Origin: Pseudomonas peli
Lineage (GTDB): Bacteria; Pseudomonadota; Gammaproteobacteria; Pseudomonadales; Pseudomonadaceae
Reading direction: 5' to 3'
Length of the DNA: 64,000 bases
NCBI RefSeq assembly: GCF_900099645.1
Contig: NZ_FMTL01000003.1
Location: 62,001 to 126,000, forward strand
Shown here: piece after piece, positions 52,156 to 60,858 of the stretch
Layout of the letters: the number at the start of each line of letters is the position of its first letter
Numbering within the stretch: position 1 is the first letter of the stretch
Position numbers and translations under genes: made by a program
The notes under the pieces: generated by a model
What the model saw: the letters and a program-made list of their open reading frames with translations, nothing else
Database searches by the model: none
Told to the model about the DNA's origin: nothing

Positions 52156-53064
52156 ATGCGCCGCAAGATTCCCAGCACCGCCGCCCTTATCGCGTTCGAG
52201 TCCGCTGCTCGGCACCAGAGTTTTACCAAGGCGGCGCAGGAACTGAGCCTGACTCAGGGCGCTGTGTGCCGGCAGATAGCCGCGCTGGAGGCTTTCCTTA
52301 ACATCGAGCTGTTCCGCCGTTCGCGCCGTGGCGTGGTGCTGACGGAGGCGGGGCAGTCCTATGCGCGGCGCGTGGCCGGTCAGCTTGATGCCGTGGAGCG
52401 CGACACCCTGGCGGTGATGGGCCAGCAGGGCGCGATGAGCATCGAACTGGCGGTGGTGCCGACCTTCGGCACGCAATGGTTGCTACCGCGTTTGAAGGAT
52501 TTTCAGCGCCTGCATCCCGAGATCACGGTCAACCTGACCAACCGCACGCGGCCCTTTCTGTTTGCCGATACCGAGTTCGACGCGGCGGTGTACTTCGGTG
52601 ATGGCGATTGGTCCGGTACCCAGGCCCACCTGCTGATGAGCGAAAACCCGATGCCGGTGTGCAGCCCTGCCTTGCTGGCGGGGCAGGCGGCGCTCAGTGT
52701 CGAGCAGATCGCCAGTCTGCCGCTGCTGCAGCAGACCACGCGGCCCTACGCTTGGCGCCAGTGGTTCAATGCCCAGGGGGTGAGTAACGTGCGCGATATG
52801 ACCGGGCCGCGTTATGAGCTGTTCTCCATGTTGGCCCAGGCGGCCATGCATGAGATGGGTGTGGCGCTGATACCGCCGTTTCTGATTCGCCGTGAGTTGG
52901 ATGAGGGGCGCTTGGTGATTGCTGCGCCACTCAGTCTGCCGACGGACAAGGCGTATTACCTGATGATTCCGGAGCGCAAGTTGGAGTCAGCAGCCCTTAT
53001 GCTCTTGCGGGATTGGCTGGTGCGCGAGGCACACGCTTATGCTTTGACCCATGGCCTGAAATAG
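52156..53064 (+). CDS. gcdR: LysR family regulator GcdR of glutarate catabolism
   Basis: The 302-residue protein resembles the GcvA-type LysR branch: helix-turn-helix at about 5-65 (STAALIAFESAARHQSFTKA, then LSLTQGAVCRQIAALEAFLNIELFRRSRRG) and an effector domain. The gene diverges from gcdH across about 195 bp, as in Pseudomonas glutarate loci where GcdR activates gcdH-gcdG with glutarate as effector. GTGAGGGTGACGC lies before the ATG. The 554 bp after it hold no recognised gene. Confidence 0.88.
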   Translation: MRRKIPSTAALIAFESAARHQSFTKAAQELSLTQGAVCRQIAALEAFLNIELFRRSRRGVVLTEAGQSYARRVAGQLDAVERDTLAVMGQQGAMSIELAVVPTFGTQWLLPRLKDFQRLHPEITVNLTNRTRPFLFADTEFDAAVYFGDGDWSGTQAHLLMSENPMPVCSPALLAGQAALSVEQIASLPLLQQTTRPYAWRQWFNAQGVSNVRDMTGPRYELFSMLAQAAMHEMGVALIPPFLIRRELDEGRLVIAAPLSLPTDKAYYLMIPERKLESAALMLLRDWLVREAHAYALTHGLK

Positions 53065-53618
53065 ACAACAGCCTGTCAGGTTGTTGGCGAAAAAGACCGT
53101 CAAGGCTTCGGCGGCAACTGGTCGTAAAATACGTTACCTCCCGAGACCGGCCGTCTAGAGTGCGCGCCGGATGCATGTTGACCCCGTAGTCAGCTATCTG
53201 GATGGCTACACTTTCGCTGCCTACAGCAGGTACAGGGTGTTGCATTTTTTGCACACAAACACCGCTGCAGCCCACTGAAACAGGGGTTTACTGCGCGAAT
53301 AACGGCAACGCCGTTGATCTGATGGCGCTGTATTTGTTTCAAGAATGCATCGGTCTCGATTTATCCCAGCGAAAACGCTGCAGGCCTTTATCCAAAAGGC
53401 TTGCAAGGAATTGGCTGCCTATAAGGTCATGCAGTGACTTGTAGTTATCGCAAGGTTTTACTTCATAACGCCTTGAAGGCAATGGCTATCGCCTGCAAAA
53501 TGCCGCGCCCCGCCATTGTGCAACTGAAGCCTGAGCGGGTTTGTGCTGATCCTCCCTAATGCCCGCGTGCCACCCGCAGTGCGCCGGTTCACCAAAAAGA
53601 TCACGCAGGAGAATTGAA
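53065..53618. other. 554-bp intergenic region before pntAA
   Basis: No supported gene was found. A plus-strand frame at 53202-53444 (80 codons) lacks a ribosome site and recognisable protein features. The last 150 bp presumably contain the pnt promoter; I could not assign boxes. Confidence 0.5.
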
Positions 53619-54740
53619 GTGCACATCGGTGTTCCTCTCGAAACCCATGCTGGTGAGACGCGCGTTGCCGCAACTCCCGAAACCATCAAGAAGCTGATCG
53701 GCCAAGGCCATCAGGTGACTGTTCAGACCGGTGCTGGCGTTAGCGCGAGCATTCCGGACAGCGCCTATGAAGCGGTTGGCGCGGCTATCGGCAACGACGC
53801 TGCTGCTTTTGGTGCCGATCTGGTGCTGAAAGTGGTTGCCCCAACCGATGCTGAGCTGGCGCACATGAAAGCCGGTGCCGTATTGGTGGGCATGCTCAAT
53901 CCGTTCAGCAACGAGACCATCGCGCGCATCAATGCTCGCGGCGTGACCGCCTTCGCCCTGGAAGCTGCCCCGCGCACGTCCCGCGCGCAGAGCCTGGACG
54001 TGCTCAGCTCGCAGGCCAACATCGCCGGCTACAAGGCTGTGCTGCTGGCCGCGCATCACTACCCGCGCTTTATGCCGATGTTGATGACCGCTGCCGGTAC
54101 CGTGAAGGCCGCGCGTATTCTGATTCTCGGCGCTGGTGTAGCTGGCCTGCAGGCCATCGCCACGGCCAAGCGCCTGGGTGCGGTGATCGAGGCTTCGGAC
54201 GTGCGTCCGGCGGTGAAGGAGCAGATTGAGTCGCTCGGCGCCAAGTTCGTCGATGTGCCATTCGAGACCGATGAAGAGCGCGAATGCGCCCAGGGTGTTG
54301 GCGGCTACGCGCGGCCGATGCCGGCTTCGTGGATGGAGCGTCAGGCCAAGGCGGTGCATGAGCGCGCCAAGCAGGCTGATATCGTCATCACCACTGCACT
54401 GATCCCGGGCCGCAAGGCACCGACCCTGCTGCATGCCGCCACCGTGGCGGAAATGAAGCCTGGCTCGGTGATCATCGACCTGGCTGCAGCGCAAGGCGGC
54501 AACTGCCCGCTGACCGTCGCTGAACAGGTGGTGGTGCAGCATGGCGTGACCATCGTCGGCCACAGCAACCTGGCAGCCCTGGTGCCGGCTGATGCTTCGG
54601 CGCTGTACGCACGCAATCTGCTGGACTTCCTCAAGCTGGTTATCGACGGCGAAGGCAAGTTCCACCTCAACCTTGAAGACGACATCGTCGCTGCGTGCCT
54701 GATGTGCCGTGACGGCAACGTCGTGCGCACTAACGGCTAA
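53619..54740 (+). CDS. pntAA: NAD(P) transhydrogenase subunit alpha part 1 PntAA
   Basis: PntAA is the soluble NAD(H)-binding domain I of proton-translocating transhydrogenase. The 373-residue protein starts [21 protein letters not shown] and contains [31 protein letters not shown] (dinucleotide fold), the mobile-loop region and [16 protein letters not shown]. The GTG at 53619, 8 bp after AGGAG, matches family N-termini; an upstream extension is rejected. pntAB follows after 14 bp and pntB overlaps pntAB, forming one operon. Confidence 0.95.
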   Translation: MHIGVPLETHAGETRVAATPETIKKLIGQGHQVTVQTGAGVSASIPDSAYEAVGAAIGNDAAAFGADLVLKVVAPTDAELAHMKAGAVLVGMLNPFSNETIARINARGVTAFALEAAPRTSRAQSLDVLSSQANIAGYKAVLLAAHHYPRFMPMLMTAAGTVKAARILILGAGVAGLQAIATAKRLGAVIEASDVRPAVKEQIESLGAKFVDVPFETDEERECAQGVGGYARPMPASWMERQAKAVHERAKQADIVITTALIPGRKAPTLLHAATVAEMKPGSVIIDLAAAQGGNCPLTVAEQVVVQHGVTIVGHSNLAALVPADASALYARNLLDFLKLVIDGEGKFHLNLEDDIVAACLMCRDGNVVRTNG

Positions 54741-54754
54741 GGGGAGCACCGCTC

Positions 54755-55069
54755 ATGGATATGATTTCTGACGGCATCTACAACCTGATCATCTTCGTGC
54801 TGGCCATTTACGTGGGCTACCACGTGGTATGGAACGTGACACCGGCCCTGCACACCCCGTTGATGGCAGTGACCAACGCGATTTCCGCCATCGTTATCGT
54901 CGGCGCCATGTTGGCTGCCGCGCTGACCGTGACTCCGCTCGGCAAGACCATGGGCACCCTGGCGGTGGCTCTGGCTGCGGTTAACGTGTTCGGTGGCTTC
55001 CTGGTAACCCGGCGCATGCTGGAAATGTTCAAGAAGAAAGCGCCTAAGGCGCAGGTGGAGAAGCACTGA
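54755..55069 (+). CDS. pntAB: NAD(P) transhydrogenase subunit alpha part 2 PntAB
   Basis: The 104-residue protein is the small membrane part of the split alpha subunit, with three to four helices ([56 protein letters not shown]) and a basic C-terminus [12 protein letters not shown]. It forms the proton channel with the PntB helices. GGGGAGCACC precedes the ATG. Its TGA shares a base with the pntB ATG. Confidence 0.95.
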   Translation: MDMISDGIYNLIIFVLAIYVGYHVVWNVTPALHTPLMAVTNAISAIVIVGAMLAAALTVTPLGKTMGTLAVALAAVNVFGGFLVTRRMLEMFKKKAPKAQVEKH

Positions 55070-56505
55070 TGAGCATGAATCTGATCACTGTTCTCTACCT
55101 CGTCGCCTCGATCTGCTTTATCCAGGCGCTTAAAGGTCTGTCGCACCCGACAACGTCGCGTCGCGGCAACCTGTTCGGCATGATCGGTATGGGCATTGCC
55201 GTGCTCACCACCGTAGGCCTGATCTACAAGCTGGGTGCGGAAATCGCCACCCAGGGCATTGGCTACGTGATTGTTGGCCTGTTGGTCGGCGGTACTGCCG
55301 GTTCGATCATGGCCAAGCGCGTGGAAATGACCAAGATGCCGGAACTGGTCGCCTTCATGCACAGCATGATCGGCCTGGCAGCGGTGTTTATCGCCATTGC
55401 CGCTGTCGTTGAACCGCAGTCGCTGGGTATCGTTGCGGCGCTGGGCGATGCGATTCCGGCCGGTAACCGTCTGGAGCTGTTCCTCGGTGCGGCCATCGGT
55501 GCCATCACCTTCTCCGGTTCGGTGATCGCCTTCGGTAAACTCTCGGGCAAGTACAAGTTCCGCCTGTTCCAGGGCGCCCCGGTACAGTTCAAGGGCCAAC
55601 ACTGGGTGAATCTGGCCATCGGTCTGGCGATTCTGGGCTTGGGCTTGGTGTACACCTTCACCGGTGATATCACCGCCTTCGCCATCCTGCTGGCCCTGGC
55701 CTTCGTCATCGGCGTGCTGATCATTATCCCGATTGGCGGCGCGGACATGCCGGTCGTCGTGTCGATGCTCAACAGCTACTCGGGCTGGGCGGCTGCTGGT
55801 ATCGGCTTCTCGCTGAACAACTCGATGCTGATCATTGCCGGTTCGTTGGTAGGTTCTTCGGGCGCGATCCTCTCGTACATCATGTGCAAGGCGATGAACC
55901 GTTCGTTCTTCAACGTGATCCTCGGTGGTTTCGGTGGCGCGGCTGAAGCAGCTGGCCCTGCCGGTGCTCAGGAAGCGCGTCCGGTTAAGTCTGGCTCGTC
56001 CGACGATGCGGCTTTCCTGCTGACCAACGCCGACACTGTGATCATCGTTCCGGGTTACGGCCTGGCAGTAGCCCGTGCCCAGCACGCGTTGATGGAGTTG
56101 GCTGAGAAGCTGACCCACCGTGGCGTGACCGTGAAATACGCGATCCACCCGGTTGCCGGTCGTATGCCTGGCCACATGAACGTACTGCTGGCTGAGGCTG
56201 AAGTGCCTTACGAGCAGGTGTTCGAGATGGATGACATCAACTCCGAGTTCGGCCAGGCCGACGTGGTGCTGGTGCTCGGTGCCAACGACGTGGTCAACCC
56301 GGCGGCGAAGAACGATCCGAAGTCGCCGATCGCCGGCATGCCGATCCTCGAGGCTTATAAAGCCAAGACCGTGATCGTCAACAAGCGCTCGATGGCCAGC
56401 GGCTACGCCGGCCTGGACAACGAACTGTTCTACCTGGACAAGACCATGATGGTTTTCGGCGACGCCAAGAAAGTCATCGAAGACATGGTTAAAGCGGTCG
56501 ACTAA
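55069..56505 (+). CDS. pntB: NAD(P) transhydrogenase subunit beta PntB
   Basis: PntB couples proton entry to reduction of NADP by NADH, supplying NADPH. The 478-residue protein has about nine helices in the first 270 residues (with PELVAFMHSMIGLAAV and INNSM-type SLNNSMLIIAGSLVGSSGAIL) and a C-terminal NADP-binding domain III: IVPGYGLAVARAQHALMELAEKL, IHPVAGRMPGHMNVLLAEAEVPY, DVVLVLGANDVVNPAAKNDPKSPIAGMPI and NKRSMASGYAGLDNELFYLDKTMMVFGDAKK. Length is normal. A strong terminator follows. Confidence 0.96.
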   Translation: MSMNLITVLYLVASICFIQALKGLSHPTTSRRGNLFGMIGMGIAVLTTVGLIYKLGAEIATQGIGYVIVGLLVGGTAGSIMAKRVEMTKMPELVAFMHSMIGLAAVFIAIAAVVEPQSLGIVAALGDAIPAGNRLELFLGAAIGAITFSGSVIAFGKLSGKYKFRLFQGAPVQFKGQHWVNLAIGLAILGLGLVYTFTGDITAFAILLALAFVIGVLIIIPIGGADMPVVVSMLNSYSGWAAAGIGFSLNNSMLIIAGSLVGSSGAILSYIMCKAMNRSFFNVILGGFGGAAEAAGPAGAQEARPVKSGSSDDAAFLLTNADTVIIVPGYGLAVARAQHALMELAEKLTHRGVTVKYAIHPVAGRMPGHMNVLLAEAEVPYEQVFEMDDINSEFGQADVVLVLGANDVVNPAAKNDPKSPIAGMPILEAYKAKTVIVNKRSMASGYAGLDNELFYLDKTMMVFGDAKKVIEDMVKAVD

Positions 56506-56525
56506 TCCTCGCTGCGACGCTGTAG

Positions 56526-56556
56526 AAAAAGCCCGGCTCAATAGCCGGGCTTTTTT
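56526..56556 (+). terminator. Terminator of the pnt operon
   Basis: AAAAA-GCCCGGCT (to 56538), loop CAAT, AGCCGGGC (56543-56550) and TTTTTT form a perfect 8-bp stem with A/T extension, 20 bp after pntB. Confidence 0.9.
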
Positions 56557-56886
56557 CTGTCCACTCGATCAGAAAAGTGTTTTTCTCAAGGCAAAATCTG
56601 AAAAACAGGTCAGCTGTCACATAAGTGCAATTTGAAACTGTACCTATATGGTTTCACTGAAATTCAATATTAACCGCAGGTCTTTCATCTGCTTTCGTAC
56701 CGTTTTTAGGCTAAAGCACTTATGGCCAGTACAGCTGAGTGTAAAACAGGTCAAACAGTTACAAAGCAAACTATCTATTTGTGCTGCAATTTCATTCAGC
56801 TGTGGCTACAGCGAAGTGGGGGCAACGGCAATAATTCTCCCATCGCAACACACCACTGACCCGCCACAAGCGGAAGGATGACCACC
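56557..56886. other. AT-richer leader region before the first DUF1127 gene
   Basis: This 330-bp stretch is more AT-rich than the surroundings, with long T/A runs, and has no supported gene. It likely holds the promoter for the DUF1127 gene; I could not assign specific boxes. Confidence 0.45.
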
Positions 56887-57102
56887 ATGGAACGTACCCT
56901 CAGTTCCGACCTGTTTTTCGATCACAGCCAATCCACCGGCTCCAGCGCTCTGCCGCTGCGCATGCTGGCTTCTGTTCTGCAATGGCAGCGCCGCGTTGTT
57001 AGCCGCCGCCAGCTGGCTCGTCTGGACTCCCGTCTGCTCGCAGACGCCGGTATCAGCGAAGCACAGCGTCACGCTGAACTGAGCAAGCCCTTCTGGCGTT
57101 AA
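56887..57102 (+). CDS. DUF1127 small protein, first copy
   Basis: The 71-residue protein ends in the DUF1127 (YjiS-like) motif: LQWQRRVVSRRQLARLDSRLLADAGISEAQRHAELSKPFWR. The arginine-rich DUF1127 segment in alphaproteobacteria binds RNA and affects phosphate or carbon regulation; in Pseudomonas its role is unknown. ATG at 56887, 9 bp after GGAAGG, is chosen over the ATG at 56878 that overlaps the ribosome site. A second copy follows at 57368; a terminator separates them, so they are separately transcribed paralogues. Confidence 0.87.
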   Translation: MERTLSSDLFFDHSQSTGSSALPLRMLASVLQWQRRVVSRRQLARLDSRLLADAGISEAQRHAELSKPFWR

Positions 57103-57147
57103 CTGCTGCCAGACACCGATTTCTGCTCCTCCCTTAATGGGATTTTT

Positions 57148-57185
57148 GAAAGCTCCAGCGCCCTGCGTGTTGGGGCTTTCTTTTT
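57148..57185 (+). terminator. Terminator after the first DUF1127 gene
   Basis: GAAAGCTCCA (57148-57157) pairs with TGGGGCTTTC (57171-57180), with one G-T wobble, followed by TTTTT. Confidence 0.75.
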
Positions 57186-57367
57186 ATGTGCCGTGGAAAG
57201 CGCTGAAGCAATTGCGTAGCTGCAACAGTCTGCTGTGCTGTTAAGCGGTACAGTTCTTATAAAAAGCTTACTGCGCCATAACAATTTTCAGGTGCTGTCT
57301 CTGACCCTGCTGTCAGCTTGCGCGCACCATGGACTGCCCTCTTCTGTCTCTGACAAGGAATTGCGCC

Positions 57368-57574
57368 ATGGAACGCACGCTCAAACACCCATCCAACGCA
57401 ACGGCTCGGGTAAATCAACCGCTCTGGTTGCGTGTCTATGCCGCGCTCTGTGGCTGGCAGCGTAATCTGCGGACTCGAAGCCAATTGGCGCGCCTCGATA
57501 GTCGTCAGCTGGCCGATGCAGGTATTACTGAGGCGCAACGACAGGTGGAGCTGGCAAAGCCGTTCTGGAGATAA
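57368..57574 (+). CDS. DUF1127 small protein, second copy
   Basis: The 68-residue protein shares MERTL at its start and the motif CGWQRNLRTRSQLARLDSRQLADAGITEAQRQVELAKPFWR with the preceding DUF1127 gene, but the linker in between differs, so it is a diverged tandem duplicate. AAGGA precedes the ATG at 57368 by about 8 bp; an upstream ATG at 57329 would add 13 unrelated residues. The function is unknown; an RNA-binding regulatory role is possible from family work in other phyla. Confidence 0.85.
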   Translation: MERTLKHPSNATARVNQPLWLRVYAALCGWQRNLRTRSQLARLDSRQLADAGITEAQRQVELAKPFWR

Positions 57575-57653
57575 ATTGCCTGGCAACCAACCCGCATCGT
57601 CAAGGTCTACACTGAACCCAGCCTGTCTGTTGGGCCTTTTCAGGAGCGTGGAT

Positions 57654-57971
57654 ATGAATGCGATAAAGACCTTGAGCCTTGCGGCATTACTGGCGTTGAC
57701 CGGCACGGCTAGCGCCACCAGCTTTGTGGTCACCACTGATGCGGTGGTGGGTGCGGTCGGGGCGACCTCGGAGGCGAGTTCCGATGTGTCGTCTTCCTTT
57801 ACCGACGATAAGATCGTCTTGGCCGCGCGCGACGATGCTGCCGCGTTTGTTGCCAGCCAGGGCGACATCCGTGGGGCGCGCCTGGAGGCCGCTCTGCAAC
57901 ATATCCGTCAGCAGGTGCCGACGTTACAGGGCGACGATATGCAGTTGGCGACGGCCATCCTTAGCCTCTGA
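57654..57971 (+). CDS. DUF2388 exported protein, first copy
   Basis: The 105-residue product has a signal peptide (KTLSLAALLALTGTASA) and a DUF2388 core: SFVVTTDAVVGAVGATSEASSDVSSSFTDDKIVLAARDDAAAFVASQGDIRGARLEAALQHIRQQVPT, ending AILSL. The family is found in Pseudomonas as short periplasmic proteins of unknown role. AGGAG lies about 8 bp before the ATG; a longer frame through the DUF1127 gene is rejected. A paralogue follows at 58078. Confidence 0.86.
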   Translation: MNAIKTLSLAALLALTGTASATSFVVTTDAVVGAVGATSEASSDVSSSFTDDKIVLAARDDAAAFVASQGDIRGARLEAALQHIRQQVPTLQGDDMQLATAILSL

Positions 57972-58077
57972 GTGTGTGTGCTGCCAGCGCTTAGCCAGAA
58001 GCGCTGGCGGAACTGTGTGGCACACTGCTCGTCTAAGCCAGTCCAAACGACGTGATGGCTGATTATTGGAGATGTAT

Positions 58078-58398
58078 ATGCGCCCTATCTTGCTCAGTGC
58101 CGTAGTTGCAGTTGTTCTGTTCAGTGCCACTGCACAGGCGCAAACCCTGGTAGCGACCAGCAATATCATCGTACGCGCGCTGGATCGCACCTTCGACTTC
58201 ACCTCAGATACCACCACCTCGGTGCGCGACTCGAAAGTCGTGCTCGCGGCGCGTGACGATGCGGCCAGTTTCGTCGCCAGCCAAGGGCAGATCCGCGGCG
58301 CTCAGCTGGAAGCCGCTATAAGCACCATCCGCAGCCAAGTGCCTGAGGCGCAAGGCGCTTCCGACCTGGTATTGGCCGAAGCCATCCTGGCGCTGTGA
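58078..58398 (+). CDS. DUF2388 exported protein, second copy
   Basis: The 106-residue product repeats the plan of the preceding gene: signal peptide (RPILLSAVVAVVLFSATAQA), then DUF2388 with VRDSKVVLAARDDAASFVASQGQIRGAQLEAAISTIRSQVP and AEAILAL at the end. GGAG sits 8 bp before ATG 58078. Its TGA overlaps the GTG start of the large downstream gene (GTGA), so the two are translationally coupled, which suggests a functional link. Confidence 0.86.
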   Translation: MRPILLSAVVAVVLFSATAQAQTLVATSNIIVRALDRTFDFTSDTTTSVRDSKVVLAARDDAASFVASQGQIRGAQLEAAISTIRSQVPEAQGASDLVLAEAILAL

Positions 58399-60347
58399 GT
58401 TGGCCGCGTACCTGGCTGCTCGGGCTGGCGTTACTGGCCAGCACCTGCAGCCAGGCTGAGTTGCGCCTGCAGCTAGCGGACGCCGAGCTCAGCCCTGCTG
58501 AGCGCCAGGCTAGCCAGCAACTGCTGCAAGACGCCTTGGCTGCTTTGCCACCACGCCTCAAGCAGCAACTCGACCGCCGCGTCAGTGTGCGTTGGCGTAG
58601 CTTGCCTGCGCAGGTGTATGGCCGCGCCGGGCGGTTCAGCGGCATCGAACTGAATGCCGCGTTGCTGCCAGGGTTAAGTGACGGCAGCAGCGCCACCACC
58701 CTAACCAATCGTACCCATGGCAGCGTGCGCCAAGAGTTGCTGGCGACCGTGCTGCATGAAATCACCCATCTATATGACCGTGCCCAGCTCTGGCCGCCGG
58801 AGGATCGGCAGTTGCAGCGCCAGTGTCGCCAACGCGAACAGAGTCTTGGAGCCGTTGGCTTGCCGGATCACTGCCGCGGGCAAACCACGCGGCGCTTCAC
58901 CCTGAGCGATGATCCGCTGCTGCTGGACCTGGCCGGCTGGCCACAGCAGGTAGGGCGTCATGGTGCGCGCGAGCCGGACAATCATCAGGTCGCGCGCAGC
59001 CCGGATAACTATGAGCTGAGCAACCCGCGCGAGTTTATCGCCGTCAACATGGAGTACTTCCTCCTCGACCCCAGCTATGCCTGTCGCCGGCCCTCGCTGG
59101 CGCGTTACCTGAGCGCGCATTTCGCCTGGACGCCGGCGAGCCAGCAGCCTTGTGCTGAAGGCTTGGCTTACTTGAATGCCGGGCGGGACTTTGCCCGCCA
59201 ACCGCTGGGCAGCATCGATCCGCAGCGGGTTTATCAGGTCGATTACCTGCTGGCCGAAGCCAACGATGCACTGGCCAGCCGCTGGGGCCACAGCATGCTG
59301 CGCCTGGTCATCTGCGCGCCTGGGCGGCCGCGTGGGCCGGATTGCCGGTTGGATCTGCAGGAGCATCTGGTGCTGTCCTACCGCGCCTTTGTCGGCGACG
59401 TGCAGCTATCGAGTTGGGATGGTCTGACTGGGGTTTATCCCTCGCGGCTGTTCGTTCTGCCGCTGGAGCAGGTGATCGAGGAATACACCAAGGTCGAGCT
59501 GCGCAGCCTGGCCTCGGTGCCGCTCAAACTGGACCGTGTGCAGCTCGAACAACTGGTGACCCGCGCTGCCGAGCAGCACTGGAGTTATGACGGCAACTAC
59601 TGGTTTATCTCCAACAACTGCGCCGTGGAAACCCTCAAGCTGCTGCGCAGCGGCAGCCAGCACCCGCGTCTGCACGCGCTCGACAGCATCATGCCCAACG
59701 GCTTGCTCGATACGCTGGTGGCGCGCGATTTGGCCGACCGCAATGTGCTGAACGACTCCGCCGAAGCCCTGCGTCTGGGTTATCGCTTCGACTCGTTCCG
59801 TGACCGTTACCAGGCCATGTTCAGCGTGCTTCAGGCGCAGCTGCCGATTGAGCAAACGCAGGTTGAGGACTGGCTGACCCAGCCAGCCGAGAAGCGCCAA
59901 CCCTGGTTCGACCGCGCCGATCTGCGCACCAGCGCGGCGCTGTTGTTGCTCGAACAGGCGGCACTGCGTCGGCAACTGTTATTGGCTCAGGATGAACTCA
60001 AGCGCCGCTACCTCAGCGGCCGTGATGGCGTTGATCCCACGGTGAACAAGGCCGGCGGCGCGCTGCAGCAGATCCTCGCCAACAGCGGTTTCCTCAGTCG
60101 CCCGGCCGAGTTGCTCGAAGGTGGCTACGGCCTGCCACAGCGCGCCGAATGGCAGCGCCTGGAAACCGAAAGCCAGGCGCGTCAGCAGCAACTGCGCCAG
60201 CTCAGCGACAATCTCGACCAGGAAGTGCGCACCCTGCTGGAGCCGGCGCACCTGGCCGAATTACAGGCCACTGAAGCCAACCTGACGCAACTGGGCAAGC
60301 ATCTGCGCACGCTGCACAAAGCCGGCGGCGGTCTGCAGTTGCCCTAG
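58395..60347 (+). CDS. DUF4105 / Lnb-like exported protein with HEXXH motif
   Basis: The 650-residue product starts at GTG 58395, coupled to the DUF2388 stop. After a signal peptide (LLGLALLASTCSQA), residues about 25-240 form a domain with a zinc-protease-like VLHEITHLYD (HEXXH) near 117. Residues about 275-430 match DUF4105, the Lnb_N periplasmic domain: SRWGHSMLRLVIC with the His and YWFISNNCAVETLKLLR with the Cys, the catalytic pair type used by lipoprotein N-acyltransferase Lnb. The C-terminal 200 residues are helical. It is predicted to be periplasmic. Whether it acylates lipoproteins here is unproven. Confidence 0.84.
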   Translation: MSWPRTWLLGLALLASTCSQAELRLQLADAELSPAERQASQQLLQDALAALPPRLKQQLDRRVSVRWRSLPAQVYGRAGRFSGIELNAALLPGLSDGSSATTLTNRTHGSVRQELLATVLHEITHLYDRAQLWPPEDRQLQRQCRQREQSLGAVGLPDHCRGQTTRRFTLSDDPLLLDLAGWPQQVGRHGAREPDNHQVARSPDNYELSNPREFIAVNMEYFLLDPSYACRRPSLARYLSAHFAWTPASQQPCAEGLAYLNAGRDFARQPLGSIDPQRVYQVDYLLAEANDALASRWGHSMLRLVICAPGRPRGPDCRLDLQEHLVLSYRAFVGDVQLSSWDGLTGVYPSRLFVLPLEQVIEEYTKVELRSLASVPLKLDRVQLEQLVTRAAEQHWSYDGNYWFISNNCAVETLKLLRSGSQHPRLHALDSIMPNGLLDTLVARDLADRNVLNDSAEALRLGYRFDSFRDRYQAMFSVLQAQLPIEQTQVEDWLTQPAEKRQPWFDRADLRTSAALLLLEQAALRRQLLLAQDELKRRYLSGRDGVDPTVNKAGGALQQILANSGFLSRPAELLEGGYGLPQRAEWQRLETESQARQQQLRQLSDNLDQEVRTLLEPAHLAELQATEANLTQLGKHLRTLHKAGGGLQLP

Positions 60348-60748
60348 TCCATGAGTTCCTGATCTTCCTCGGGCAGCTGCAGGTCGAGGTGCAGCCACGG
60401 CAGACGGCTTTGCACCCAGATATGTCGATCCGCCGGGGCCTGCTCCGGTTCGTCCAGCGTCGCCACGGTCACATCCAGGGTCTCCGGACTGAGCCGGGTG
60501 AACAACGCCAGATGCGCGCCGCATTGCCCACAGAAATAACGCGTGCAACTGGGCGATGAGGCGTACTCACGCGGTGTGCCGGCCAGCCAGCGAAAGCTCG
60601 CCAGCGGCACGGTAACCCAGGTGGTAACTATGCCCCCTGTACTGCGTCGGCAGATCGAGCAATGGCAGTGGGCAATGTCCTGCAGTGGCGCCGCGAACTG
60701 ATAGCGCAATGCGCCGCACTGGCAGCCACCTTGATGAATAGCAGGCAT
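60344..60748 (-). CDS. GFA (CENP-V-like) family zinc protein
   Basis: The 134-residue protein has the glutathione-dependent formaldehyde-activating fold's zinc cysteines: GGCQCGALRY (N-terminus), DIAHCHCSICRRSTGG and SCTRYFCGQCGAHLAL. Members bind zinc; catalysis with S-hydroxymethylglutathione is documented for Gfa, but most homologues are uncharacterised. Its end overlaps the last 4 bp of the convergent DUF4105 gene. Confidence 0.87.
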   Translation of the reverse strand: MPAIHQGGCQCGALRYQFAAPLQDIAHCHCSICRRSTGGIVTTWVTVPLASFRWLAGTPREYASSPSCTRYFCGQCGAHLALFTRLSPETLDVTVATLDEPEQAPADRHIWVQSRLPWLHLDLQLPEEDQELMD

Positions 60749-60858
60749 GGCGTGTCCTCATCGCAAAGGGCAGGTAAGCCAGCCTAATCCCGATATCATC
60801 CTTGCGTCACCCCTGTTGGCTGCTCAAGATGGCGGCTTAGCTGTGGCTGGAGGTTGCC

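Noticed and set aside
53202-53444. 80-codon plus-strand frame in the 554-bp gap before pntAA
   Set aside because: No ribosome site, no recognisable motif and no third-position GC bias.
54817-56541. 574-codon minus-strand frame across pntAB and pntB
   Set aside because: The pnt proteins on the plus strand are unmistakable; the opposite frame is rich in His, Arg and Gln as expected for a shadow.
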